DNA of 11,189 bases from CAZIVE01 sp964542435 (GTDB taxonomy: Bacteria; Bacteroidota; Bacteroidia; Bacteroidales; Tannerellaceae), in assembly GCA_964542435.1 (NCBI GenBank), contig CAZIVE010000089.1, forward strand, positions 1-11,189, in the 5' to 3' direction. Shown one piece after another: positions 1 to 7,287 of this stretch. The first letter of the stretch is position 1, and every line of letters starts with the position of its first letter. The position numbers and the translations under genes are program-made. The notes below the pieces were generated by a model. The model saw only the letters and a program-made list of their open reading frames with translations, did not search any database and was not told the DNA's origin.

Positions 1-230
1 GAGTGCTCCTAAAGAAGGGTGCGAAAGCTGTACTCCGCTGTCGAGTGTTCCTAAACAAGGGTAAGAAAGCTATACTCTGCTGTCGAGTGTTCCTAAAGAA
101 GGGTGCGAAAGCAGTAGTCGATTGTCGAGCGCTCCTAAAGAAGGGTGCGAAAGCTGTACTCCGCTGTCGAGTGTTTCTAAACAAGGGTAAGAAAGCTATA
201 CTCTGCTGTCGAGTGCTCCTAAACAAGGGT
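1..230. repeat. 42-bp direct tandem repeat array, at least 5.5 units
   Basis: Five full units start at 1, 43, 85, 127 and 169, each exactly 42 bp, followed by a 20-bp partial unit at 211-230. Units begin GAGYGYTYCTAAA and end TTGTC or CTGTC. There are two main sequence types. Type A (units 1 and 4) and type B (units 2 and 5) differ at six positions. Units 1 and 4 differ from each other at one base, as do units 2 and 5, so an A+B 84-bp block was probably duplicated. Unit 3 is A-like with a divergent 3' third, and the partial unit mixes A and B bases. The array lies just downstream of the FHA gene's stop codon and is cut by the window edge, so its full length is unknown. It is not a CRISPR array, because there are no unique spacers. 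No function can be assigned. Confidence 0.95.
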
Positions 231-275
231 TGTTTGTTTCTTTTCGGCTTCGGATTAAAGCATGAACGTCAATCG

Positions 276-806
276 TTAATTGTCCTCTCCGTCGGGCGTG
301 TGAAGGATAAAGGTAGTGGCACCAATGGTCACGACAGCAGCATCTTCAATGCGGATACGATCCTTATCCTCCAGAATGACGCTTCCGAGGAAAGTGCCCG
401 TCAGGCTGGGGAAGTCGCGAAGCGTATAGATTAATTTGCCCTGCTTGTTGCGGTTCACATTGATAACGCAATGTTTGCGCCCCATACTCGGATCGGTTGT
501 GGTGATGGCTATGTCAACGCCATCGGTATCCTTATTGCTGCGGCCGATGACATTGTCACCTTCCTGCAAGGGGAAAATCTGCTTGTAGCAGAATTTGTTT
601 TCTACAATAGAAATATACCCGAAGGGCATCTGTCCTTCTTCCTCCCCTGACGTTTGTGCAGAATCTGAAGGAAGCGTTGCCAGGATCTTGATCCGGAACT
701 TATGTCCACATTCCGGACAGGTGAAAGGCACAATCTCCTCTTTATCTGAAGCAGGATGATCGAAAGGTATCTCTGTTTTGCATTTAGGACAAATAACTCT
801 TTTCAT
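276..806 (-). CDS. Zinc-ribbon and FHA domain protein
   Basis: This is a 176-residue soluble protein with two recognisable parts. The N-terminus has paired cysteine motifs CPKC (6-9) and CPEC (30-33), a zinc-ribbon/rubredoxin-type knuckle. After an acidic linker (about 46-60), residues 62-170 match a forkhead-associated domain: the GRS turn (88-90), then S107 and the RKH core (110-112) that in FHA domains helps bind phosphothreonine, then a TGT element (136-138) where many FHA domains have NGT. No signal peptide or membrane segment is visible. FHA domains dock on phosphothreonine partners, but no Ser/Thr kinase or phosphatase lies in the window, so the partner is unknown. The start is the ATG at 806, which places the first cysteine pair immediately after it. 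The gene is last in the minus-strand set, 33 bp behind the M1 peptidase, and probably shares its transcript. The domain call is firm; the biological role is open. Confidence 0.9.
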   Translation of the reverse strand: MKRVICPKCKTEIPFDHPASDKEEIVPFTCPECGHKFRIKILATLPSDSAQTSGEEEGQMPFGYISIVENKFCYKQIFPLQEGDNVIGRSNKDTDGVDIAITTTDPSMGRKHCVINVNRNKQGKLIYTLRDFPSLTGTFLGSVILEDKDRIRIEDAAVVTIGATTFILHTPDGEDN

Positions 807-839
807 ATAATCAATAAATTTGAATCAAACTACAAACAA

Positions 840-3371
840 TTAACGGATTCTGTAAAGATGGTCGGCTCGCTGCTTGATCTTCAGTCCTAACATCTTCGGA
901 TAGTCCGGATGAGAGCGGAAGAACGAATCCACTTCATCTCGTGCGGCCTTCGTATTATGACCTTGCAGCAAAGCACCTACCCACGATGAAGGGAAGAAGA
1001 TATCGCCTGTACGCTGTACCTCCTGAAGCTTTTCCAAAGCCGGTCGGATATATTTAATCGACTCAGCCTGGCGCAGCGGATGATTCAGATAAGAAAGTGC
1101 AGACGAAGCCCACGGCTCCACCCGACGGTTTTCAGCCTTCATTAGGGATTGGAACACGCTGTCGCGTACAGAACTCATCGGCGAAACAGAAGGTGAGATG
1201 AACCGATACTGTGCCTTCCGATCGGGATTGGTCAAACGACTGTATTGCTCTGCAACGATGGCATCAGCACGATCCGGCATGCGAATCGCCAGTTCGTAAG
1301 ACATGTTCACATAATCGTTCTCGCTCAATGAACAACCTTCGGGTGCCTGACGTGTCTTCCAAATCGTGTAGAGCCAGTTATTGGTTGCGTCGCTTCGCGA
1401 GCGGGAAATCAGCATTCGGAAAGCCTGCAGGCGAAATGATTCAGAGGCATTGTCCGACACGATGGAACGAAGAGCCGGTTCAAGTTCCTGAGGCTGGACG
1501 GCCATCAGTCGAAGTGCTCCGGAAAGATAGCTCATAGAAAGAGAATAAAGCAGCGGATTCTTCTCCGAAGGGAGCGAGCGCAGCAAAGACTTGCAGAGCC
1601 AATCCGGCGTAACGACTGCATTCATCATGTTCTCGTACAATGTCATCAGGATGGAGCTGCGCATCACGTCATCTTTCGAACCCAGCATAGCGCTGAAAAG
1701 TTCGTCTGCTTTAGCCGAACGGATTCTGAAGAAGCCATAGCCGCGACCGTCCACATTGGGAATGATCAAGGCATCGGCATCCGCTTTCTCCGGCAGTTTC
1801 ATCACGGAAAGAGAAGATTGTGCCGTCAAAGAGACCGTCAATGTATCCGTCTTACCTTTATATATTATTGCATATTTCAAATCCTGCGGCCAGAGAAGCC
1901 CTCTCTTCAAAGGATCTCTCTGCTCCACAACGAGCGAATCGCCGACAATAGCAGCCGAAACTTCGGGCATTCCCTCTTCCCTGCACCAAACACGACTCCA
2001 GGAAGTCAGATCATCCTTGGTATATTTATCGAGGATGGCAATCAGATTGTCCCACGTGGCATTGCTATAGGCATAAGTCTTCAGATATTCGCGCAGTCCG
2101 TCGCGGAAAGCAGTGTTCCCCAGTTTGCGGGCAAGCATTTCGAGGACGACCGGAGATTTGTCATAGATAATATTACCATAAACCAAACCGGCATTCTGAA
2201 GATTGTCGAGTTGCTGCTGGATCGGATTACTGCCCGCTGTCCGATCTTCCGAATAGGCAGACGGTACGTAGCTCGTAATGAAGTTGAGGCGATGATTGAC
2301 AGCCGGGAACTGCGGGTCGACGATGGCTGCTGCAAAATAGTTGGCAAAGACCTCCTTGGTCCAGACGTCATTGAACCAAGCCATCGTGACATAATCACCA
2401 AACCACATGTGTGACGTTTCATGAGCAATCAGCGTAGCACGGTTGAGCTGCTCGTCCAGCGTAGGATTGTCTTCGAGAAACATACGGCGGTCGTTGTACA
2501 AAGTAGCGCCGGTATGTTCCATTCCTCCGTATTGGAATCCCGGAATAATGATCAGATCGTACTTGGCAAAAGGATATGGGATGGCTGTATAGTTTTCCTG
2601 CCATTCGAGTGCGTCAAACACCTGAGAGGCGATATCCTTGGTCTGAGCGGCCTTCTTCGGATCTGTTTCCCGATGATAGATGGAAAGACTTCTGCCGTTT
2701 CGTTCAAAGGTTTCCTTCGTCAATTTGCCAACCACAAAAGAGAACAAATAGGTACTTAACGGCTCCGTCTGGCGGAAAGTCACCGTCTTGCGTCCGGCAG
2801 ATGCATTCACCGATTCATTCAGAAGCGGTCCGTTACCTACAGCATTCCATTCAGCAGGTACATCCAATTTCAATGTGAAACGGGATTTAAGATCCGGCTG
2901 ATCGAAACAGGGGAACAGCGTTCGGGCTCTGTCGGGGACCAACAAGGTATAAAGAAATTCATCTCTTCGGTTCAGAGATTGGTCGGCCGCAGTGAACGAG
3001 ATCTCTACGCTATTCTCTCCAATGCGGGATGATGAAGCCAGAAGGATATGTTCCTGCTGCAATGTATAACGGACAACCGAGCCGTTCAGTTTTACAGAAT
3101 GAATCTGCGAAGCCTCAGCTCTGAAATCTATCATCACAGGAAGAGATTCCTTCGTGTTGAAAGCAAGAGTCTCCGTGCCTGTCACCTTCTGCGACTTGAC
3201 GCTGGGAATATGGAAGAACAGATCGTAACGGACATTCTGGTAATGCGCCTTACGGAACTGCGCCAATTCATGACTGACGCCCGGCTCCTTCCATTCTTTC
3301 CGAACGTTCTGTGCCGAAGTAGTCACAGCAGCCAACAGTAAAAGAGTTAGGAGATAGAGAACTTGTTTCAT
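840..3371 (-). CDS. Exported M1 family aminopeptidase
   Basis: A zinc aminopeptidase that removes N-terminal residues from peptides. Numbered from the start chosen here (843 residues), an N-terminal signal peptide (MKQVLYLLTLLLLAAVTTSA, cleavage likely after TSA) points to the periplasm or cell surface. The M1 N-domain shows FPCFDQPD at about 153-160. The substrate-binding motif GGMEH is at 282-286 (GAMEN in many relatives). The zinc site is HETSH (317-321) with the third ligand E340, 18 residues after H321, and Y403 in the YDKS context is the likely transition-state tyrosine. A helical C-terminal domain completes a length normal for the PepN-like group. An in-frame ATG at 3392 would add seven residues and overlap the M16 stop by 8 bp. 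I prefer the ATG at 3371 because the signal peptide then starts cleanly with MK. The gene is 13 bp downstream of the M16 gene, so the two are probably co-transcribed. Family confidence is high; substrate preference cannot be read. Confidence 0.93.
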   Translation of the reverse strand: MKQVLYLLTLLLLAAVTTSAQNVRKEWKEPGVSHELAQFRKAHYQNVRYDLFFHIPSVKSQKVTGTETLAFNTKESLPVMIDFRAEASQIHSVKLNGSVVRYTLQQEHILLASSSRIGENSVEISFTAADQSLNRRDEFLYTLLVPDRARTLFPCFDQPDLKSRFTLKLDVPAEWNAVGNGPLLNESVNASAGRKTVTFRQTEPLSTYLFSFVVGKLTKETFERNGRSLSIYHRETDPKKAAQTKDIASQVFDALEWQENYTAIPYPFAKYDLIIIPGFQYGGMEHTGATLYNDRRMFLEDNPTLDEQLNRATLIAHETSHMWFGDYVTMAWFNDVWTKEVFANYFAAAIVDPQFPAVNHRLNFITSYVPSAYSEDRTAGSNPIQQQLDNLQNAGLVYGNIIYDKSPVVLEMLARKLGNTAFRDGLREYLKTYAYSNATWDNLIAILDKYTKDDLTSWSRVWCREEGMPEVSAAIVGDSLVVEQRDPLKRGLLWPQDLKYAIIYKGKTDTLTVSLTAQSSLSVMKLPEKADADALIIPNVDGRGYGFFRIRSAKADELFSAMLGSKDDVMRSSILMTLYENMMNAVVTPDWLCKSLLRSLPSEKNPLLYSLSMSYLSGALRLMAVQPQELEPALRSIVSDNASESFRLQAFRMLISRSRSDATNNWLYTIWKTRQAPEGCSLSENDYVNMSYELAIRMPDRADAIVAEQYSRLTNPDRKAQYRFISPSVSPMSSVRDSVFQSLMKAENRRVEPWASSALSYLNHPLRQAESIKYIRPALEKLQEVQRTGDIFFPSSWVGALLQGHNTKAARDEVDSFFRSHPDYPKMLGLKIKQRADHLYRIR

Positions 3372-3384
3372 ATCATTGAGAAAG

Positions 3385-5973
3385 TCATACATTATATATA
3401 TCCTTAATCGACAGACGCACCACCTTGCCGAATTGCTCCAGCTTTTTCATATCGATCTGGGTCTCATTCCCTACAATGGCATAATTGACGGGGTGCGCAT
3501 GGATATGATGCAGATAGAAAGCCCTCAGATCCTCGATGGTGAGGTTCTCGGAGACTTGTTGCAAAAGTTCAGAAGGATCCGAATCCAATCCTTGAAGCAC
3601 ATAACTGGCGACTTTCTGCGGAAGGGAACGGAACGAGGGATAATCCGTACCGATACGATTCGAGATAGACTGCTTGACGGCGTTCAACCGCTCTTCTTGC
3701 AAAGGCATCTCTTCAATAAGATGAGACAACACCTCAAGCGCATCAATCGTCTTATCGCTCTGCGTGGCAAGACTCATGGTGAAACATCCGGGTCTATCTT
3801 TCCTGCTCAACGGCGGAAGAGTGAAACGCGAAGCAGCCTGATAGGCATAGGAGCGGAACTCACGCAGCTCCTGGAACATAAGCGACTGCATGCTTCCTCC
3901 AAAATAGTGTGAGAACATCAGAGAGACACCTCGCGTGGATCGATCTGGAAGAAGATCACTCAAGATAAATCCTTTGATGATGCTTTGATTAACGGTAGGC
4001 AGATGGAGGAAAAAGACCGTTGGTTCCTCTTTCGTCTGGAAGGGGCGAACATAAGGCGACTTGGAAACACATTGTACATCACCGAAAGGCAGAATGCGTT
4101 CCACACTCTCCTTCACACGGCTGATGTTGAGTCGTCCCGTGTAGCATAAGATACATTCGACAGAAAGAACATGGTGGAAAAGATCGATCAGGTTCTGTCC
4201 CTTTATCTTCTTCAACTGACGATAAGACTGCATAGCAAGGTAACGGGATTGGTCTCCATACAAGGTCTTTTCACTCAAAGCCCTCGCCAGACTGTCATTG
4301 GAACGGATAAAAGTCTTCGTCATCACCTTGGTCTCATCCATTACGTGCGAGAGTTTCTTCTCATCCGATTCGACATTGCGCATGAACTCGCCGATCAGTT
4401 CCAAGGTCTCTTCGAAATGATCGTCGAATCCGGTGACCATGATCTTGAAATCGGAATCCGTACAGCCGAAGTTGATGACACTTCCCAAGGTCTGCAACTT
4501 CTGATGGAACTGCTCGAACGAAAGTCCTTTCACCGTGAGAAATGAGAGGTAACCGGCCAATTGCATCAGCAGAGGCTGTTCGATGCAACCCACGCCGAAA
4601 TAAAGATCCAGAGTAAAGATATCATTCACCGGATTTATATTGGAATAAAGCTTCACCAGAGGTGTGATCTGCGTACAGAGCACATCTTTCTTGAAATCGA
4701 TGAAACGGGGCTGCCTTCTCCGGACTGGTATCTGCAACAGCTTTTCAACATAGGGCGAGTTCTCACCGGTATGTTTGGGGATAATCGGACTGTAAGAGGG
4801 CTTTGGAAGTACCTCCTTCGGATAATTACCGTTCTTTTTCGTGACAAAGAGATAATCTTTCCCGAAATAACGCTGGGCAACATCCATCACATCCTCTTTG
4901 GTGAGCTGTTCGATACGTGCCACCTCATCCAGATAATCCTGCCAATGTTTCCCTTGTGAGAAAATACGGATCATCTGCTGTGCACGATCACTGATCTCTT
5001 CGAGACTTGTCTGATAATCTCTCCTCTCCTCCAGCTTCAGACTTTGAAACAGCTCGTCACTGAAATCACCCGATTTGACACGGTCAATCTGCTGCCAAAC
5101 GAGTTTCTCCACCGAGCCGTACGACTGGAAGAACAATCTCGGCATGGCCAATACGCCCAATATGCCGGTATCATTCATACTCTCGTTGACAGCCATAGTA
5201 GCTACAACCTTATGTTCGACTGTCAGTTTATCGAGCAATCCGGTACCATTGGAGTTATTGAGCAGACCCACCGCAATGTTCAATGCGATCTTATCGGGAT
5301 GATTGGCGGGAACNNNNNNNNNNNNNNNNNNNNNNNNNNNNNNNNNNNNNNNNNNNNNNNNNNNNNNNNNNNNNNNNNNNNNNNNNNNNNNNNNNNNNNN
5401 NNNNNNNNNNNNNAGACTTCCCAGCTTGTCGTTCTGCATGTTCTTCTCCTCATAGACCGTCTCCAGTTCATTCTGGAAAAGGCGGAACACGGGATTGATA
5501 AGGCGCTCGCTGTTAAGCTCCGCCCATTGCTCCATGTATTCGGGAGAGAAGATATTGAAATAGGTTGTATAATCATATGAGGTCCCGGCATTCAATCTGG
5601 TTCCACCAAAACGCGTAATCAGATGGTCGAATTCATTCGGGACAACATAGTCGGCAGCTTTTATACTCAGGTCGTTGATAATTTTCAGAAGATGGTTGCG
5701 TTTCTGAGGATCTGTGGTATGAGCCAACATATCGTATTTCTCAGCAATGATGTCAAGGATCACCTTCTCGGACTCGTAGTCGAGCGTTCCGATCTTATCG
5801 GTACCTTTAAACATCATGTGTTCGAAGTAGTGGGCGATGCCTGTGTTAGGGCAATCTTTAGCACCGGCTTTCACCACTATCGCTCCAAAAACCCTGGGCT
5901 GACTATTGTCCTCATTGAGCCACACCGACATGCCATTGCTCAATTTATGCTCGTCAACTTGCAGATAATTCAT
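3385..5973 (-). CDS. M16 family zinc metallopeptidase (interrupted by N gap)
   Basis: An insulinase/pitrilysin-type peptidase, which degrades peptides inside a closed clamshell chamber. The inverted zinc motif HYFEH is at residues 48-52, with E51 as catalytic base. The third zinc ligand is probably E169 in the ELETVYEEK stretch (E171 is the alternative). The spacing from H52 is longer than in classic members because of an inserted, probably helical segment at about 75-110. The C-terminal half carries a second M16-type repeat with an LREFRSYAYQ element near residue 705 (numbered through the placeholder), resembling the Arg/Tyr substrate-binding pair. No signal peptide or lipobox is visible, so a cytoplasmic location is inferred, unlike the M1 neighbour. 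The reading frame stays open across the 100 N at 5314-5413, but the piece hidden there should be longer, so the true protein is probably over 900 residues rather than the 862 implied. It is the first gene of the minus-strand set, with its own promoter at 6002-6035. Confidence 0.92.
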   Translation of the reverse strand: MNYLQVDEHKLSNGMSVWLNEDNSQPRVFGAIVVKAGAKDCPNTGIAHYFEHMMFKGTDKIGTLDYESEKVILDIIAEKYDMLAHTTDPQKRNHLLKIINDLSIKAADYVVPNEFDHLITRFGGTRLNAGTSYDYTTYFNIFSPEYMEQWAELNSERLINPVFRLFQNELETVYEEKNMQNDKLGSXXXXXXXXXXXXXXXXXXXXXXXXXXXXXXXXXXVPANHPDKIALNIAVGLLNNSNGTGLLDKLTVEHKVVATMAVNESMNDTGILGVLAMPRLFFQSYGSVEKLVWQQIDRVKSGDFSDELFQSLKLEERRDYQTSLEEISDRAQQMIRIFSQGKHWQDYLDEVARIEQLTKEDVMDVAQRYFGKDYLFVTKKNGNYPKEVLPKPSYSPIIPKHTGENSPYVEKLLQIPVRRRQPRFIDFKKDVLCTQITPLVKLYSNINPVNDIFTLDLYFGVGCIEQPLLMQLAGYLSFLTVKGLSFEQFHQKLQTLGSVINFGCTDSDFKIMVTGFDDHFEETLELIGEFMRNVESDEKKLSHVMDETKVMTKTFIRSNDSLARALSEKTLYGDQSRYLAMQSYRQLKKIKGQNLIDLFHHVLSVECILCYTGRLNISRVKESVERILPFGDVQCVSKSPYVRPFQTKEEPTVFFLHLPTVNQSIIKGFILSDLLPDRSTRGVSLMFSHYFGGSMQSLMFQELREFRSYAYQAASRFTLPPLSRKDRPGCFTMSLATQSDKTIDALEVLSHLIEEMPLQEERLNAVKQSISNRIGTDYPSFRSLPQKVASYVLQGLDSDPSELLQQVSENLTIEDLRAFYLHHIHAHPVNYAIVGNETQIDMKKLEQFGKVVRLSIKDIYNV
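5314..5413. other. 100-N gap inside the M16 peptidase gene
   Basis: Exactly 100 N. Visible coding resumes in the same frame on both sides, from ...NMQNDKLGS to VPANHPDK.... The part of the M16 domain that normally carries a HPYG-like segment and a YY.P.N...GD-type strand is absent from the visible sequence, so more than 33 codons are likely missing here. Confidence 0.97.
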
Positions 5974-6068
5974 TAATTCTTCAGATATTTGTATTCGGGA
6001 ACAAAGATATAAAATAGTAACATTTTACTCACAACTTTGTTTCAATACATCTATAAATAAAAGACAAA
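5974..6068. promoter_or_regulatory. AT-rich divergent intergenic region between M16 and mscS-like genes
   Basis: This 95-bp AT-rich spacer is the only region in the window with divergent transcription on both sides. It holds the leftward promoter described separately. For the rightward channel gene a TTTG at 6036-6039 could serve as a -33 box, but no TAnnTTTG follows at the right distance; TATAAATA at 6053-6060 is too close. The start of the rightward transcript is therefore unresolved. Confidence 0.5.
6002..6035 (-). promoter_or_regulatory. Probable Bacteroidota promoter for the M16-M1-FHA operon
   Basis: On the minus strand, TATCTTTG at 6009-6002 matches the Bacteroidota -7 consensus TAnnTTTG. 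A -33-like GTTG (one mismatch to TTTG) sits at 6035-6032, 22 bp upstream of it, slightly wider than the usual 19-21. Transcription would begin roughly 20-25 nt before the M16 ATG at 5973. This is a match to consensus only. Confidence 0.6.
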
Positions 6069-7235
6069 ATGATTGGTTTAGATGAATGGATGAACGGGTT
6101 ACTCGTGAGCTGGGGCTTTCCTCACAGTATCGCTGATTCTTTAGACGAAGTGACCCTTGCCGTGATGTTGTTGGTTTTGTGCATCTTGCTCAATTATCTT
6201 CTCGAAAGCATTTTTATCAAAACCGCGAAACGCATTGTCAAACATACAAAGGCAAAATGGGATGATCTGCTGATCGAACACAAAGTCGTGCAGAGACTTG
6301 TCAATGCTATTCCCGCCTTTGTCTTCTTTGAATTCGCACCTTTGGCTTTCGTACACCGTCAAGGTTATCTGATATTCTCTCAGAGAGTCTGTGCTATGTA
6401 CATCGTGATTGTGATTGTATTGGCCTTAAACGGTGTGCTCAATGTGCTTCATGATATTTCAAAGAAGAGAGACAATCTGAAGAAACGGCCTATCAAAGGA
6501 GTGATCCAGGTCTTCCAGGTGATCCTTTTCTTCATCGGCGGCATCATTGTCATCTCTATTATCATCAATAAATCACCGGCTACGCTGTTTGCCGGATTGG
6601 GCGCTTCGGCAGCAATCCTCATGTTGGTCTTCAAAGACACGATTCTCGGATTCGTGGCGGGAATTCAGCTTTCCGCAAACGACATGGTGCACGTCGGCGA
6701 CTGGATTTCGATGCCTTCGGCCAATGCGAACGGCATTGTAAAAGAGATCACGCTCAACACAGTGAAGGTGCAGAACTGGGACAATACCATCACGACGATT
6801 CCTCCGGTCACCCTGGTCAACAACTCCTTCCAGAACTATCGGGGCATGCAGGAATCGGACGGACGGCTGGTAAACAAGACGATCTCTTTGGATCTGAAGA
6901 CCATTCATTTCTGCACTCCCGAAATGATCGATCAGATCCGTAAGGATGTCCCGCTCATGAAAGACTATACACCAAAGCAAGACGAACAGCCTACCAATTC
7001 ACAGCTCTTCCGTTATTATGCGGAACGCTACCTTCGGACCATTCCCGAAGTCAACCAGAAACTGGATCTGATCGTCACACAGCAGCAGACCACGGAATAT
7101 GGCTTGCCCCTGAAGATCTATTTCTTCTCCAGCAACAAAGTCTGGAAAGACTATGAGAGCATCCAATCGAACATCTTCGACCATCTGCTGGCTATCGTTC
7201 CTCAGTTCGGTCTGAAAGTTTATCAGTATAGTTAG
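6069..7235 (+). CDS. MscS-family mechanosensitive ion channel, YbdG-like
   Basis: An inner-membrane channel of the MscS superfamily that opens under membrane tension and protects against hypo-osmotic shock. Of its 388 residues, five hydrophobic segments are visible at about 27-50, 74-94, 103-124, 143-167 and 171-200. The last is the Gly/Ala-rich pore-lining helix (GLGASAAILMLVFKD, 176-190). The beta domain follows, with VGDWISMP (209-216) and the conserved NWDNTITTIP (236-245). The C-terminal stretch with GLPLKIYFF (345-353) and the IFDHLLAIVPQFGLKVYQ end (from 369) resembles E. coli YbdG rather than the shorter MscS itself. The start is the ATG at 6069, the first in-frame one after the AT-rich spacer; M8 is a less likely alternative. 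It is divergent from the peptidase operon and is followed after 52 bp by lysS, which appears to have its own promoter. Family assignment is firm; the YbdG subgroup is by recall of motif order. Confidence 0.92.
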   Translation: MIGLDEWMNGLLVSWGFPHSIADSLDEVTLAVMLLVLCILLNYLLESIFIKTAKRIVKHTKAKWDDLLIEHKVVQRLVNAIPAFVFFEFAPLAFVHRQGYLIFSQRVCAMYIVIVIVLALNGVLNVLHDISKKRDNLKKRPIKGVIQVFQVILFFIGGIIVISIIINKSPATLFAGLGASAAILMLVFKDTILGFVAGIQLSANDMVHVGDWISMPSANANGIVKEITLNTVKVQNWDNTITTIPPVTLVNNSFQNYRGMQESDGRLVNKTISLDLKTIHFCTPEMIDQIRKDVPLMKDYTPKQDEQPTNSQLFRYYAERYLRTIPEVNQKLDLIVTQQQTTEYGLPLKIYFFSSNKVWKDYESIQSNIFDHLLAIVPQFGLKVYQYS

Positions 7236-7245
7236 AAAGTTTTTG

Positions 7246-7253
7246 TAATTTTG
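7246..7253 (+). promoter_or_regulatory. -7 box of a promoter for lysS-gpsA-pgi
   Basis: TAATTTTG matches the Bacteroidota -7 consensus TAnnTTTG exactly and begins 11 bp after the channel gene's stop codon. The upstream -33 element is weak: the nearest candidate, TTTA at 7219-7222, lies inside the end of the channel gene at 23 bp spacing. A transcript starting a few bases downstream would have a 5' leader of about 25-30 nt before the lysS ATG at 7288. Confidence 0.6.
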
Positions 7254-7287
7254 CGCACAATAAGCATAATAGAAAGATTAAACAATA

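Noticed and set aside
1..230. CRISPR array
   Set aside because: Units are contiguous 42-bp copies with no unique spacers between them, and no cas genes are present.
231..275. Terminator for the leftward FHA transcript
   Set aside because: No stable stem followed by a T-run is seen on the minus strand; the region reads A-rich in that direction.
3..434. 143-codon plus-strand open frame through the 42-bp repeats
   Set aside because: It stays open mainly because the repeat period is divisible by three. The differences between A and B units are all amino-acid changing, and the last 50 codons are antisense to the FHA gene. The frame is open at the left edge, so it cannot be excluded entirely.
807..839. 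Separate promoter for the FHA gene
   Set aside because: The spacer has TAGTTTG, one base short of TAnnTTTG, and only 33 bp lie between the genes; co-transcription with M1 is simpler.
1818..2414. 198-codon plus-strand open frame inside the M1 peptidase gene
   Set aside because: It is antisense to the zinc-site and adjoining regions of a clear M1 enzyme, with no domain or separate start signal.
6069..7235. Classic short MscS or MscK
   Set aside because: Five membrane segments, the NWDNTITTIP stretch and the long C-terminal domain fit the YbdG-type group better than three-helix MscS, and the protein is far shorter than MscK.
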